A stretch of 64,000 bases of DNA, from NCBI GenBank assembly GCA_001766655.1, contig MJCC01000008.1, forward strand, positions 1,008-65,007, read 5' to 3'. Made by a program: the position numbers and the translations under genes. The stretch is from Phytomonas francai. Taxonomy: Eukaryota > Euglenozoa > Kinetoplastea > Trypanosomatida > Trypanosomatidae. Shown here one piece after another: positions 39,638-49,672 of the stretch (position 1 is the first letter of the stretch; the number at the start of each line of letters is the position of its first letter). The notes beneath the pieces are model-generated. The model searched no databases. It was not told the origin of the DNA and was given only the letters and a program-made list of their open reading frames with translations.

Positions 39638-40360
39638 ATGCTCGCTTTTCAGCCCCCTTTAATAGATATCACTAATGTCCAGCATCCACAGAATCGAGCA
39701 ACTGAGAAGACCAATTTCTTTAATAAGTTTCTTATCTCAGAGCCCAAGATCAGACGCCATGATCCTTATGGATGGAAGTGCCTTCTCGATGAGGATTCCA
39801 TTGATTCCATTTTTCCACCTGATCAGCCTCAAAGCACCCTTTTGTGTGCTACAAAAAAGCCGTTCGAAGTTAAGGATAATAAAACTCCTTCCATATCTCC
39901 AGGATCCAATATTTGCAATGTACTGGTTCAGTTTAAGTGTCATCAATTCATATATTCGTCTCATGTATTGCTTGAAAAGGGGCAATATGTTGTGGTTCAA
40001 GGTGACCGTGGTATTGACATTGGGGTTGTGATTGGCGTTAATCAAGAGGGTAGCAAGATGTTTTTTGTGCGTACTGGACCCATTGGAAGCTTTCTACGGT
40101 ATGCTACTCAACGAGAGGTGGACTACTGGGCCACAGATCTGAAGGAAGCTGAGGCTAGCGCCATGGAACGATGCCAGAAGCATGTAAATTTCCATGGAAT
40201 TAACATGGTAATCGCTCAATGTGAGTATCAGTATGACAAAAAGAAGCTAACCTTTTATTATGAAGCTTCACAGCGTGTGAATTTCGTGCAGCTGCTTAAG
40301 GAACTTTACAAGGAATTCGGATGCCGGATATGGATGGAGAAGGTTTCCTCACATCATTAA
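39638..40360 (+). CDS. PSP1 C-terminal domain protein
   Basis: The 240-residue protein carries the PSP1 C-terminal domain from about residue 105 to the end. It shows VLLEKGQYVVVQGDRGIDIG, then FLRYATQREVDYW, a helix with ERCQKHVNFHGINMVIAQCE, and KLTFYYEASQRVNFVQLLKE. PSP1 proteins are widespread in kinetoplastids, and some act as RNA-associated regulators; the precise role here is unknown. The N-terminal 100 residues are likely disordered and unassigned. It is the first gene of the plus-strand cluster, and the preceding spacer is very AT- and T-rich, compatible with a splice-acceptor tract. Confidence 0.85.
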   Translation: MLAFQPPLIDITNVQHPQNRATEKTNFFNKFLISEPKIRRHDPYGWKCLLDEDSIDSIFPPDQPQSTLLCATKKPFEVKDNKTPSISPGSNICNVLVQFKCHQFIYSSHVLLEKGQYVVVQGDRGIDIGVVIGVNQEGSKMFFVRTGPIGSFLRYATQREVDYWATDLKEAEASAMERCQKHVNFHGINMVIAQCEYQYDKKKLTFYYEASQRVNFVQLLKELYKEFGCRIWMEKVSSHH

Positions 40361-42343
40361 ATATAAAGTTACATATATATAATTTTCGAGTATAGAATTA
40401 ATTTTTTTTATCCTAGTAAAATTAGATCCACATTCTTTTTGAAGAAATTTTATGCCCCACCTTTTTGAGTCAGAAGAGAATCCTAGAAAAAATATGTTTT
40501 AGAAGTATATAGTGGTAATTATTATAGAATATTTGTTACCACTTAAACTAGTAGACTCAGAAATATAACTTCACTGACCAAAATGATTATCTCTCCATAA
40601 ATCTAAAAAAATAACAACGCTTCTATATAAAATTATGATGTGCGTTTCTATGAAAACACCATTGCGTCATTTTTTCTTTTTAGTTGTTTATCGTCTGGAT
40701 ACTAAAAAAAAAAAAAAAGAAATACATAATAGGCTGCGTTTTTTATTAGCTTTAAATGCACATTGGTATCTGGATTTGATCTACTTTGTATTTATCACTG
40801 GCTTTCAATGACATCACACTAGGCCTTTTCTATATGCGCATCAATGCTGCCCATATGATTCCCTTTATTGGCTATTTGTATCAATATGAAACTGCTTTGC
40901 TTTAAATAATATTAAAGCCGTGCTTTACATTTACAAAACTATAAGGTTATATATGTATCTGTACTCAGTTTTCTTATTCATGGGGCTTATTTCTTAAGTT
41001 TATTTGATTTCACTGGTATTAGTACATATTAGGTTTTCTTGGAGTTATACTCATTCGAAGATATATTTAGCTATATGATTTAGCCTCCTCCTTTCCTTTA
41101 GCTGTTTAAATTGTAGCTTTGATCCTTGGAAACAAATGCGGCCTATGATCTGTGTTATGCGTTTAAAGTATCCCTAAATATTATGATTACGCTTATTTTA
41201 TTCTATTTCCCTCTTTTAAAAATAATGTAAAGGCGCTCAATGAACTAAATATAATTTCTCCTTTTTAAAATTTAGAGCTTCTTTATTGCTGTTGTATAAT
41301 CCGTTTTCATCTAAATTAGGCTCTTGTTTTTTACAAGTCATGCTTCATATTTACGGGTTGTCTAAAACATCGAGAATTCAATGCTTTGCATCTTCAAAAA
41401 AAAAAAAAGATTCACTTTTAAGAAAAAAAAGTTCATCCACCTAAGAAGGAAAATATTTATTTTTCTAAATAATCCAAAGAAACGGTCTGAGATATCTTTG
41501 CTAGACAATCAGGTATAGTGATTAAGCTATCCCGACCTGAAGTATATATATATTGTACCGTTTACATATATCTCCCTTTCATGTGTTTATACTATTTTAG
41601 CATGAATGAGCGGCTATTTTATTTCAGCGTATTACTCTGACTAAAAATAGGAAAGTTTTCCCAACTACTCAAACGCATATCCCTGTGTTATGATTTTTCC
41701 AGTATTTTAGAGAAACGGCAATGATTTTTTTTTTAACGTGAAGAACTTCACGCTAAACTGTAAACAATGAAATATCTGAAAATCATAAAAACTTGATAGT
41801 GTGGCTTCTTTCTAGGTGTTTTTTCTTGAAAAGAATATTTTTTACGTGCACGTGTGCTCCACTAGAAGAAATCGTATAATTTTATAGGGCCCTGAATAGA
41901 TGTCAGAATATCAACTATGACAAGTTCTGAGGCAGTATCCCAATATGGCAATGCTGATATTAAATCCATAATAAAGTTAAAATATTCCCTTTGACTCATA
42001 CATTTTCCCTCCTGTTTAAGTCAATAGCAACATCAAAAGAAGAATTGTGTCTAAAATTTCAGACTTTTTATTATTAGTATTAGTATTTCTTTTTTATTAT
42101 TTTCTATATTCATTGAGAATGTGTGATTGTTCCTTGGAACATTTTATATGAATTAAGAAGCTGTAAAGAAGGTAATACGGCAAATGCTTCCAAAGTACTA
42201 TTTTGTTAATTGTATCTTACCCTGTTTTGACTATTTCCGAAATAAAATTGCTTTTTCCTTTATACATGTATCAATGAAAATAGAAAATAAAAGGAAGAAT
42301 TGAACCCTACTATACGTATTCAGTCGACAGTTATGCTGGTCGT
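40361..42343. other. Long AT-rich spacer, no gene seen
   Basis: Almost 2 kb with no open frame worth calling on either strand, many A/T runs (for example an A14 run near 40706 and an A12 run near 41398) and short pyrimidine tracts. It is the longest gene-free gap inside the plus-strand cluster. Confidence 0.7.
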
Positions 42344-42838
42344 ATGGAGTTTCTGCTTGTCAAGAACGTGTCCTTTCCAATTACTCCTGAATTTACTCGG
42401 CTAACCCTGTTAAGGCTCTTTAGTCTTTTCGGGGAAATTGATGATATTGTCATGAACCAGGCGGATGGTATGGCTTCCATTGCCTTTGTAACCTCAACAT
42501 GCGCTCAAGATGCGCTTATTCACTTGAATGGTTGTCTTTTGTTTGGGCGGTCAATCACCGTAAGCGTTGCTCCCCCACCTCCCTCCATGGTACCCGGATT
42601 TATCGTCACCACGAAGCCAACGTGCACCCTTCTCGTGCAGAATGAGTCTTACCTTTGTGTTTTGGTTGTTTTACGACACCTGCTCGGGGTCCAGCAAATC
42701 GTACCGATCACCTCTAGGTCTTGCGCTGTTCATCTTGATAACTTGGATGCCGCAATAATCGCTAAGGAGATTCTTTCTGCGCGTCGAAATTGTTGGATGA
42801 ATAGCATTCGCGTACTTTTTTTGTCTAGAAGGCCGTAA
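42344..42838 (+). CDS. RRM-type RNA-binding protein (164 aa)
   Basis: The first 75 residues form an RNA recognition motif: LLVKNVSFPIT as the RNP2-type strand, a helix with LTLLRLFSLFGEIDDIVM, MASIAFVTSTCAQDALIHLN covering the RNP1-type strand and second helix, then LFGRSITVSVA. After a proline-rich linker (PPPPSMVPG), residues 90-160 (CTLLVQNESYLCVLVVLRHL onward) may be a second, degenerate RRM. Its specific role (splicing, stability or translation) cannot be told. The ATG at 42344 gives the RRM at the N-terminus. Confidence 0.75.
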   Translation: MEFLLVKNVSFPITPEFTRLTLLRLFSLFGEIDDIVMNQADGMASIAFVTSTCAQDALIHLNGCLLFGRSITVSVAPPPPSMVPGFIVTTKPTCTLLVQNESYLCVLVVLRHLLGVQQIVPITSRSCAVHLDNLDAAIIAKEILSARRNCWMNSIRVLFLSRRP

Positions 42839-42932
42839 TAATGTTCCCTTCATTCCTCTTACCATGCAAAAGAAAAAAAGTAACATAAAAAGTGGCTATT
42901 CTTGGAACTTTTTCCGTGCATGATGGACTGAG

Positions 42933-42985
42933 CTTTTTCCCCTTTTCGTTCAACTCTCTCTTTTACGTTCTTCTGTCTGTATAAG
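42933..42985 (+). promoter_or_regulatory. Polypyrimidine tract and AG, likely trans-splice acceptor
   Basis: A roughly 50-base pyrimidine-rich tract ends with an AG at 42984-42985, two bases before the ATG at 42988. This is the classical spliced-leader acceptor layout. If this AG is used, the mRNA leader would be the spliced leader plus only two bases. Confidence 0.6.
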
Positions 42986-42987
42986 AA

Positions 42988-43497
42988 ATGGATACAGAAA
43001 CTCTCCTTCAGGCTGTGTGCTCCGTGCACCGAAGGAATTTGAACCACGTTTTGCGTGCGTCTGAGGCGCTCTCCAAGGCAGTTGTACTTTTCAATAATTG
43101 CGCCTCTTCTATTGGCCCATCCTGTTTGATTGAAGATCTTTCTCGGGAAGTGGAATATGATACCTCTGTCGATTCTTTCTTCTTTTTGTTAGATGATCTC
43201 ACAGATTTAGATATCATAGGAATGGGTCCTGCGAAGATTGGTATCGCTCTCAACTATTTTCCCGCGCTTCTTCAGTCATCGCAGGCTGAACGGGCGGTGA
43301 AGAATTTGCTGAGGGTTATCGATTTATTTCATTTGACAATACTCGGTCCCAAAAATTTTAGAAAAACGTGGAGGAATGTGCTAGCATGTTTAAAAAATCT
43401 TTTAGAAGCGCCACCAAGCAAAACCTCGGTGGAAAACATTCAGAATGCTATCTCTAAAATCGAGAAGGCGATTTCGCAACATTTAAATTCTGCTTAA
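42988..43497 (+). CDS. Small helical protein (169 aa), possibly katanin p80 con80-like
   Basis: All-helical protein starting MDTETLLQAVCSVHRRNLNH. The segment GPAKIGIALNYFPALLQSSQ, followed by AVKNLLRVIDLF, resembles in pattern the helical con80 domain at the C-terminus of the katanin p80 (KATNB1) subunit, which binds the microtubule-severing ATPase p60. No WD40 propeller is present, so at best it is a free-standing con80-like protein. The resemblance is weak and from memory of the family; unknown function is the safe reading. The start is supported by the pyrimidine tract and AG directly upstream. Confidence 0.6.
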   Translation: MDTETLLQAVCSVHRRNLNHVLRASEALSKAVVLFNNCASSIGPSCLIEDLSREVEYDTSVDSFFFLLDDLTDLDIIGMGPAKIGIALNYFPALLQSSQAERAVKNLLRVIDLFHLTILGPKNFRKTWRNVLACLKNLLEAPPSKTSVENIQNAISKIEKAISQHLNSA

Positions 43498-43702
43498 GTA
43501 TGTGTCTGAGGGGGTGGTCTCGTACCTGCTCAAACTTATTACAGAAAAAAATCACACTTGTTCTGCACACACTCGCTATGTTAATCGATTCAAATGCAAC
43601 GAGCATTCTATTGCCTCTGCTAAACATTTCTCAAAAAATTCTCGTTCTGCATGTATTGTTTTAAAAAAGGATTTATAACCCGACGGCAGCAAGAAATTTC
43701 AA

Positions 43703-45859
43703 ATGAACAGCCTTGACTATTTGGATTCATCGGATTCGGACCATGAGATCGACCAGAATCTTAGCATGAACGATAACATTGAGTCGCAGATTGATCCGTA
43801 TTGGTTTGGCGTGACCGATGACGATGGTGAGGAGGAGAAACGCGTCACCACAACTAGGCAGGAAAGAATTAGTGAGAAGATCCAAAAAGCCTGTGATATT
43901 TTGGGGTACAGCATAGATAGCAACTCATGGTACACTGCATATAAGCGGTACAATGAGCTGATTAAAAAATATGAGGCCGATTTTAAAAAGTGCTCGAGAC
44001 CTTTTGTGGAGTTTTTAGTTTATCTTCCGGATTTGAATGAAATCCTCGAGGGGAAAACCAAGGAAGACTTTGAGGATAAAAGGGATTTTTCTTCCCTAAA
44101 GCAACTTATCCCTTTAATTAACGAGGCAAAGCAGAAATACGCTAAAGAAATCGAAATGCTGGATAAGGATGAAGACGCGCAGGACTTTGACGACGATGAT
44201 GAGGGAAAAGGCAAAATTGAGGAGGACAGCATTGAGTATATTAAGAATATTGTAATGAATGGGAAGAATATGAAGCCGGGGGTCCTATTGAATATCGCCA
44301 GAGTATCGCGGCAAAAGAAGAATACCGTCATGCAAATCACAGCACTGAGTCTTGCATCAAGACTCATTCTGGAGCATATTCGCCACGATGACACGTCAAG
44401 TGATCTGATCACATGGAATGAGGCACTTAAAACGGCACAGCAGTGCTTCGAGCTTATCACCAGCTCCCCAAACATAAATTTGACCGAGGATATTGGAAAG
44501 CTAAGTGAAAAAACAGCTCTTGTTGCAGGTGATTTCTCGAACATCATCATGAACTTATGGCAAAAAATCTTTTTAATTATGCAAAGTGTAGACGGAACTC
44601 TTGGTGATTACCTACCACTGGTTTCATGTGAGAACCGTTTAGCTGCCTTTGCTGACTGCATTCTGGGGTACTATCAGCTAAAAGGAACCAATACTAAGAA
44701 AGCTCATGTTCGCACGTGTGCAGAAGTTCTTCTTAATATCCTTGGCCCACGTCGCCAAGGTGCCCATTCTCTGTTGCTTAAAAAGATGCCGACGAATCGG
44801 TGTGTTATCGCTGAGTCTGTTTTGGAGACTATTAAAGCGCTCTACAGAATTCTAGTTTCTGTGGGCGACGAGAAAACGGCCAAATGTGCAATCTGCTACA
44901 TTGCCTATCAGCATGGACTGCTAGGCAAATACCGTGAGGGGCGCGATATCCTTTTGCGCTCAGGTATTCAGGAATACCTCACGGAAAAGGAGGACGACGC
45001 ATTACTTTACCCAAAATTGTCCGTTTTATTAAACCGAGCTATCGCGCAGCTAAGTTTAGGTGCTTTTGTTGCTTCAGACATCCAGCAAGCTTACGATTTA
45101 CTTGGAGGCATCTGGAACCTACGAAACCATAATGTTTTAATCGGAGAAGGCATACCAGGACGTCTCAAAAAAGGTGAGGGACTTGAGTACAAAAAATTCA
45201 TGGTTGCACCATATCATTTCATTCCTTCACAGCAGCTGGAATTAGCGGCCTTGCTCTCTGCTCTAATTATCGACACCACAAACGAGGCCAAGAACCCGTA
45301 CGAGCGAAGTTGGCTCCAAAAGTTCTTCTACGGGTTGATCAGTCGGCGAACCCAGCTATGTGGGAAGCCCCGGAATATTCGGGACCAGATCCCCGCAGCC
45401 TACTACGCCCTCAAAGTAGGAAACTATCAAGAGGCTAAGGAAGTGGTCTCAAGCATTCCTCATTGGGACGCCTTTCCTAATCGAGATGAGGTCCTTGGCA
45501 ATTACTTAAATCACCTGAAAGAGGCGGCGCTACGAATCTTTTGTTATGTGAACCGATGCAACTTTTCCACATTTTCGGCTAGACAGCTGGCTTTGAAGTA
45601 TGACATGACTGAAGAAGAGGTGCGTCGTGTAATGAACGGGATCATATCTGATAATAATGCGCTCGTAGCATACTGGGATCGAGATGATGCAAATCTCTAT
45701 GTGGATCGCAGCAACGTCACCAGACTTCAACATTTGGTATTACAGGCCTCCGATTCGGTCTCTGAATTGGCACCGTACACGGAACGCAGGTCTCGCGACG
45801 GGGACGGGCGGGGTGGACGAGGAGGGCGTAGGCTCTTAAGGGGGCGCGGTAGGAATTAA
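43703..45859 (+). CDS. Translation initiation factor eIF3 subunit c
   Basis: Core PCI-domain subunit of eIF3, which bridges the 40S ribosome and other initiation factors. The acidic N-terminus (LDYLDSSDSDHEIDQN) and the DPYWFGVTDDDGEEE motif are typical. The middle has GVLLNIARVSRQKKNTVMQI and PNINLTEDIG. The C-terminal PCI region has FMVAPYHFIPSQQLELAALL and AALRIFCYVNRCNFSTFSAR, with the winged-helix part DMTEEEVRRVMNGIISDN. It ends in an RGG-rich tail (GGRGGRRLLRGRGRN). At 718 residues it is somewhat shorter than fungal or human eIF3c. Confidence 0.9.
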   Translation: MNSLDYLDSSDSDHEIDQNLSMNDNIESQIDPYWFGVTDDDGEEEKRVTTTRQERISEKIQKACDILGYSIDSNSWYTAYKRYNELIKKYEADFKKCSRPFVEFLVYLPDLNEILEGKTKEDFEDKRDFSSLKQLIPLINEAKQKYAKEIEMLDKDEDAQDFDDDDEGKGKIEEDSIEYIKNIVMNGKNMKPGVLLNIARVSRQKKNTVMQITALSLASRLILEHIRHDDTSSDLITWNEALKTAQQCFELITSSPNINLTEDIGKLSEKTALVAGDFSNIIMNLWQKIFLIMQSVDGTLGDYLPLVSCENRLAAFADCILGYYQLKGTNTKKAHVRTCAEVLLNILGPRRQGAHSLLLKKMPTNRCVIAESVLETIKALYRILVSVGDEKTAKCAICYIAYQHGLLGKYREGRDILLRSGIQEYLTEKEDDALLYPKLSVLLNRAIAQLSLGAFVASDIQQAYDLLGGIWNLRNHNVLIGEGIPGRLKKGEGLEYKKFMVAPYHFIPSQQLELAALLSALIIDTTNEAKNPYERSWLQKFFYGLISRRTQLCGKPRNIRDQIPAAYYALKVGNYQEAKEVVSSIPHWDAFPNRDEVLGNYLNHLKEAALRIFCYVNRCNFSTFSARQLALKYDMTEEEVRRVMNGIISDNNALVAYWDRDDANLYVDRSNVTRLQHLVLQASDSVSELAPYTERRSRDGDGRGGRGGRRLLRGRGRN

Positions 45860-45928
45860 TTGTGTTTGTGTATTGATGTAAACACTTTTGAGTGCAGCAA
45901 TCCAGGTTAGGAAGAATATATGGGGGGG

Positions 45929-45937
45929 NNNNNNNNN
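45929..45937. other. Run of unknown bases (N)
   Basis: Nine N characters between a G7 run and a TA repeat; true length and content are unknown. Confidence 0.95.

Positions 45938-45968
<31 letters not shown>
45938..45968. repeat. (TA)n microsatellite
   Basis: About 15 TA units directly after the N-stretch; probably the cause of the assembly gap. Confidence 0.9.
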
Positions 45969-45973
<5 letters not shown>

Positions 45974-46279
45974 ACAGTATTAATGAAATGAACAACAACA
46001 ACAATAATGATAATAATGGTAATAATGGTATAGGGATTAAGCCAGATAAAGCTACTATGCAGGATAATTTTTTACCTATATCTGCACGGTTGCGTGTTGA
46101 GGGAAATGATTCATAATAGTTCAACTTACATTATGCCTGCCACTTCTAGTGTCACATTCCACTTATCTTTCTCGCCCTTTTAAAATTCAAAAATGTTCAC
46201 GCAAACACATACCAAACAGAAAATTAGTTACGCGTCGCTATAGGACTGCCGTATTCTCTCGTGTAAATTTCCCTCTTGT

Positions 46280-47374
46280 ATGGATTTTAGATCCCTCGCA
46301 GAACTAAAGAAGGAGTTGAAGGAGTTGGAGGATTCTCTTCAAAAAGGTGAGCTTCTCCTAGAAAACAAACGCAAAGAGATCTCATCATTTAATAGCAGTA
46401 TCGCAGAAATAGAGAAAAATATTGACGCTCTAGATTCCTCTAAACTGTGCTCTCAAATCAGGGCTCAAGATTCTAGCCGACGAAAGCAAATATTCTCGAA
46501 TGAACAAGCAGCGTTTGCATCGCAGTCTCCAAGTTTTCCTAGAGATGCGTATGTCTCGCAACTGATTCATGGAGAAGCAAAATGCGATGCTGTTTCATCG
46601 GAAGCGCAACAATTAGCAGAGTGTATAAAAGGACTGCAGGAGAAACCCGCTGAGGCTCAGAAGCGTCTGACTGTCGCTCGTTTGATGACTATGCTAGATG
46701 ATCTGCAGGCATCTTTGTTACAAAAAGTAAATGAAACCCCCGCTGGAGAAGAGACTCGCCCACATGAGCTTCTAAAAGCTATTCAGGAACTCTCCAGAGA
46801 GAGGGAGAGGGAGCTGTTTCTTTTGCGAAAAAGGGAACATGAAATGAAAGAAAGTATTCTTTTGAAAAAGAAACGCATTATTGAACTGCGCAGTGAATCA
46901 GATCGAAATATCGGCATACTTCGTGAGTCATATGAGTACAAACTAATGGGAATAACAGAGCAAATCCAAAAAGAAAGAAGGGGTTTAATGAATGAAATCC
47001 AGCGTTTAGAGGGAACAAATAATCATCTGACCCGTGTTATTCAAGATACACGACTCTCGGCTGATGCGTCCACCTCGGATCGCATTGTCTCACTGCCTGC
47101 GGACGTTGTTATGAGAGCTTCTCGAGAAGTAGAAGCTGAAAGCAAAGATCTACGCGAGCGAATCACTGCCACTAGTGGAGAGGTGCAACGATTGAAACAG
47201 AAAACTAAAAAACTTCAAGAAAAAATGAATGACGAGGCTGTAAAATACAAGAACAAAATGTCCCAAACAAAAAAGGAAATATTTTTGTATCAGGATGAAA
47301 TTATGAGGATGGAGGAGGAAAATAAATCCTTGAAAGATCTCTGTGACTCGCTGGCAGCACAATTACAAGAGTAG
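46280..47374 (+). CDS. Coiled-coil protein (364 aa), unknown function
   Basis: Almost entirely predicted coiled coil: residues 5-55 (LAELKKELKELEDSLQKGEL), about 165-255 (RERERELFLLRKREHEMKES, then QIQKERRGLMNEIQRLEG) and about 280-364 (LKQKTKKLQEKMNDEAVKYK to the end). Between them lies a less helical stretch with a Ser/Phe-rich patch near residue 80. No catalytic or membrane motif is visible. Proteins of this type in kinetoplastids are often cytoskeletal or structural, but nothing here is specific enough to name a partner. Confidence 0.8.
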   Translation: MDFRSLAELKKELKELEDSLQKGELLLENKRKEISSFNSSIAEIEKNIDALDSSKLCSQIRAQDSSRRKQIFSNEQAAFASQSPSFPRDAYVSQLIHGEAKCDAVSSEAQQLAECIKGLQEKPAEAQKRLTVARLMTMLDDLQASLLQKVNETPAGEETRPHELLKAIQELSRERERELFLLRKREHEMKESILLKKKRIIELRSESDRNIGILRESYEYKLMGITEQIQKERRGLMNEIQRLEGTNNHLTRVIQDTRLSADASTSDRIVSLPADVVMRASREVEAESKDLRERITATSGEVQRLKQKTKKLQEKMNDEAVKYKNKMSQTKKEIFLYQDEIMRMEEENKSLKDLCDSLAAQLQE

Positions 47375-47644
47375 TTGTTACATCTTTGCGTATACCTATT
47401 TACTGGGCGAGTAGACTATTCATTCAACTTGCTCTTTATATAAGTTGCTTTTATATTTTTTCTCTGTGTGTGTTACGTACTTAACATCCGGAATATGTTC
47501 ACAGTATAATAGAATTGAGGAACTAATAAGGATATGATGTTAAAATATAATTCTCTCTTTTTCTTCGCTGCTATATTTCAAAGAGTATTATCATTTTTTC
47601 CCCACCACCAAAAAAAAGAACATTACCAATCTTCGATATCAAAT

Positions 47645-49060
47645 ATGAAACCAACAATCATACTTCTTGCAGCACTGCTTCTTCTTACATGTGCGTCTGC
47701 TGAAGTGGTAGTGCTTACTAAAGAAAATATAAATGACGTTATTGGAAAGGACGAGGTAACATTCATTAAATTTTTCGGCCCTTCATGTAATCACTGCAAA
47801 AAGGTTGCACCGGTATTCGCGAATGCATCGGATATGCTCAAAGGTGTGGTCACCTTCGCAGAAGTGAATTGTGATAACGAAAGGGAACTTTGCCAACGTT
47901 TCGATATCAAACGCATTCCAGAGTTCTTTATCTTTCAGAATGGTGCTAATGTATCCCGATATGTTGACCTATATACTGCTTCTGCTATGGCTGATTACGC
48001 AAAGGCGTACTCGCTGCCTGATAGTACAACAGTAAATTCGGATGAGGAATTTGAGAATGTTAAAAGTGAAATTTCGAAAACATGCTTGATTAAAACCAAG
48101 TCAAATGAAACCGAGCTAGCTAAGTTGGTCGGTGGTCTTATTACGCAATACAAAGGCGTGTATCGCTTTGTGTTTGCCAATAACGAAAAAGTTTCGCCGG
48201 ATGATTCCATGGAATCAGTTACAGTGTACCGCAAGGGTGATGATAAGGAAGTATTTGATGGTAACTTCAGTTCAGACGCACTTATTCGTTTCTTCAATAC
48301 GGCTAAAGTTATGTTCATAGGCACTTTGACGGCTGAAACAATTAAACTCTATTCCCAAATATCCCGTGATAAAATGGGAATACTTTTACTGGATGAGGAA
48401 AAGGCTGAAGAACACGTCGCTAATATCAAATTGATTGCCAAAAAGTATCGCAATGACCTTCTCTTTACCAGCATCAGATCTGAAATTAAAGAGGTTTCCA
48501 AAAATGTAGGTCTTCCTAGCAAAACAGTATATCCGGCATTTTTTATCAAGGCTCGAGCCCTCGCCTACGTCCATCCTACTGAAATACAGGCGAACTCCTC
48601 GACAATTGATGCATTCGTCGAAAAATATCTCAAAGGTGAAGTTACTCCTTTTCGGAAGTCGGAGCCGATCCCTAAAGAACCCACCAAAGAGGGTCTTACG
48701 ACCTTGGTAGGTAAGACACTGGATTCCTATATTAAAAAGGGGAAGGACATCCTGATTTATTTTTATGCACCCTGGTGTGGGCACTGCCAAAACTTCCACA
48801 CGACCTATTATAATTTTGCTAAAGCCCACGGCTCCGAGGATTTCATTGTTGCAAAGATTGATGCTACGCACAATGACTACAATGAAACCCTGTTTGATGT
48901 GAGGGGTTTCCCTACCGTATATTTTATTCCGGCTGGAAGTCATGAGGCTGTGCAATTCAATGGTCAACGCACTGTAGATGATCTTGCATCTTTCGTAAAG
49001 AAGCACAAGAAGGAGCCTGTTGAGCCGAAGCATGAAGAGACAGAACGTACCGATCTGTAG
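47645..49060 (+). CDS. Protein disulfide isomerase
   Basis: ER thiol oxidoreductase that forms and rearranges disulfides. The ATG at 47645 is chosen over an in-frame ATG 111 bases upstream because it starts a clean signal peptide (MKPTIILLAALLLLTCASA). The 471-residue protein has an N-terminal thioredoxin domain with FFGPSCNHCKKVAP (Cys48, Cys51), two redox-inactive middle domains, and a C-terminal thioredoxin domain with FYAPWCGHCQNFH (Cys378, Cys381) and cis-Pro segment VRGFPTVYFIPAG. That a-b-b'-a' order is the classical PDI layout. The first site is CNHC rather than the usual CGHC, which would alter its redox potential. The tail ends RTDL, which resembles the xDL retrieval signals of kinetoplastid ER proteins rather than KDEL. 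Confidence 0.9.
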   Translation: MKPTIILLAALLLLTCASAEVVVLTKENINDVIGKDEVTFIKFFGPSCNHCKKVAPVFANASDMLKGVVTFAEVNCDNERELCQRFDIKRIPEFFIFQNGANVSRYVDLYTASAMADYAKAYSLPDSTTVNSDEEFENVKSEISKTCLIKTKSNETELAKLVGGLITQYKGVYRFVFANNEKVSPDDSMESVTVYRKGDDKEVFDGNFSSDALIRFFNTAKVMFIGTLTAETIKLYSQISRDKMGILLLDEEKAEEHVANIKLIAKKYRNDLLFTSIRSEIKEVSKNVGLPSKTVYPAFFIKARALAYVHPTEIQANSSTIDAFVEKYLKGEVTPFRKSEPIPKEPTKEGLTTLVGKTLDSYIKKGKDILIYFYAPWCGHCQNFHTTYYNFAKAHGSEDFIVAKIDATHNDYNETLFDVRGFPTVYFIPAGSHEAVQFNGQRTVDDLASFVKKHKKEPVEPKHEETERTDL

Positions 49061-49672
49061 GTCATTTATTTCGATACTATGTTGAAGTCTAAGAGAGTAA
49101 ATGGCAGATCTAATTATAAGCGTAGTAGCACTCTTTAATCGAGAACATATATATCAGATTTTCATTTTTTTTTAAATAAAATGTGCCACATACCAATCGC
49201 TGCAAAAAAAAAAGGAAAATAAATTTTAACAAGACATTTTTTTTTTTAAAGCAGACACCAGGAAATTAGGAGGCACCAATATTGTGAGAGTTTTGATACG
49301 GAATATTTTAGGCAATGTTTGCATTTTTGACATATATAGATGTATATTTATATTGATATACATCGTATACGTATATTTCCATTAATGGGCTATTTAACTA
49401 TAATTAAATGGAATCGGGAAAAAGAATTGTGCAGATTGAATTTAGGAAGTGATAATTTGAAAATACAAGGTAACAAAACGGAAAATATTATTGTTGATCA
49501 TATAAACAAACGTTGCATTTCCTCATAGGAGTTCACAAAATGTTGTGACTTTTTTACCTTTGCTTGACCGCTATCTTGACCCTCTACTTCCTTTTTGTTA
49601 ATTTCAAGTAACAGAATACTGGGGAAAAAATCATACATTACCATTAGTTAAAATACCTTATCATTGCTTCTA
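49061..49672. other. Intergenic, AT-rich
   Basis: About 600 bases of AT-rich spacer with A and T homopolymers (for example a T11 run near 49239). No gene seen. Confidence 0.7.

Larger units (their letters stand above)
45860..46279. other. Intergenic, repeat-rich, contains assembly gap
   Basis: About 420 bases holding a G7 run, the N-stretch, a TA microsatellite and an AAC/AAT/GGTAAT trinucleotide-rich tract near 45990-46032. The short frames across it are composition artefacts. Confidence 0.7.
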
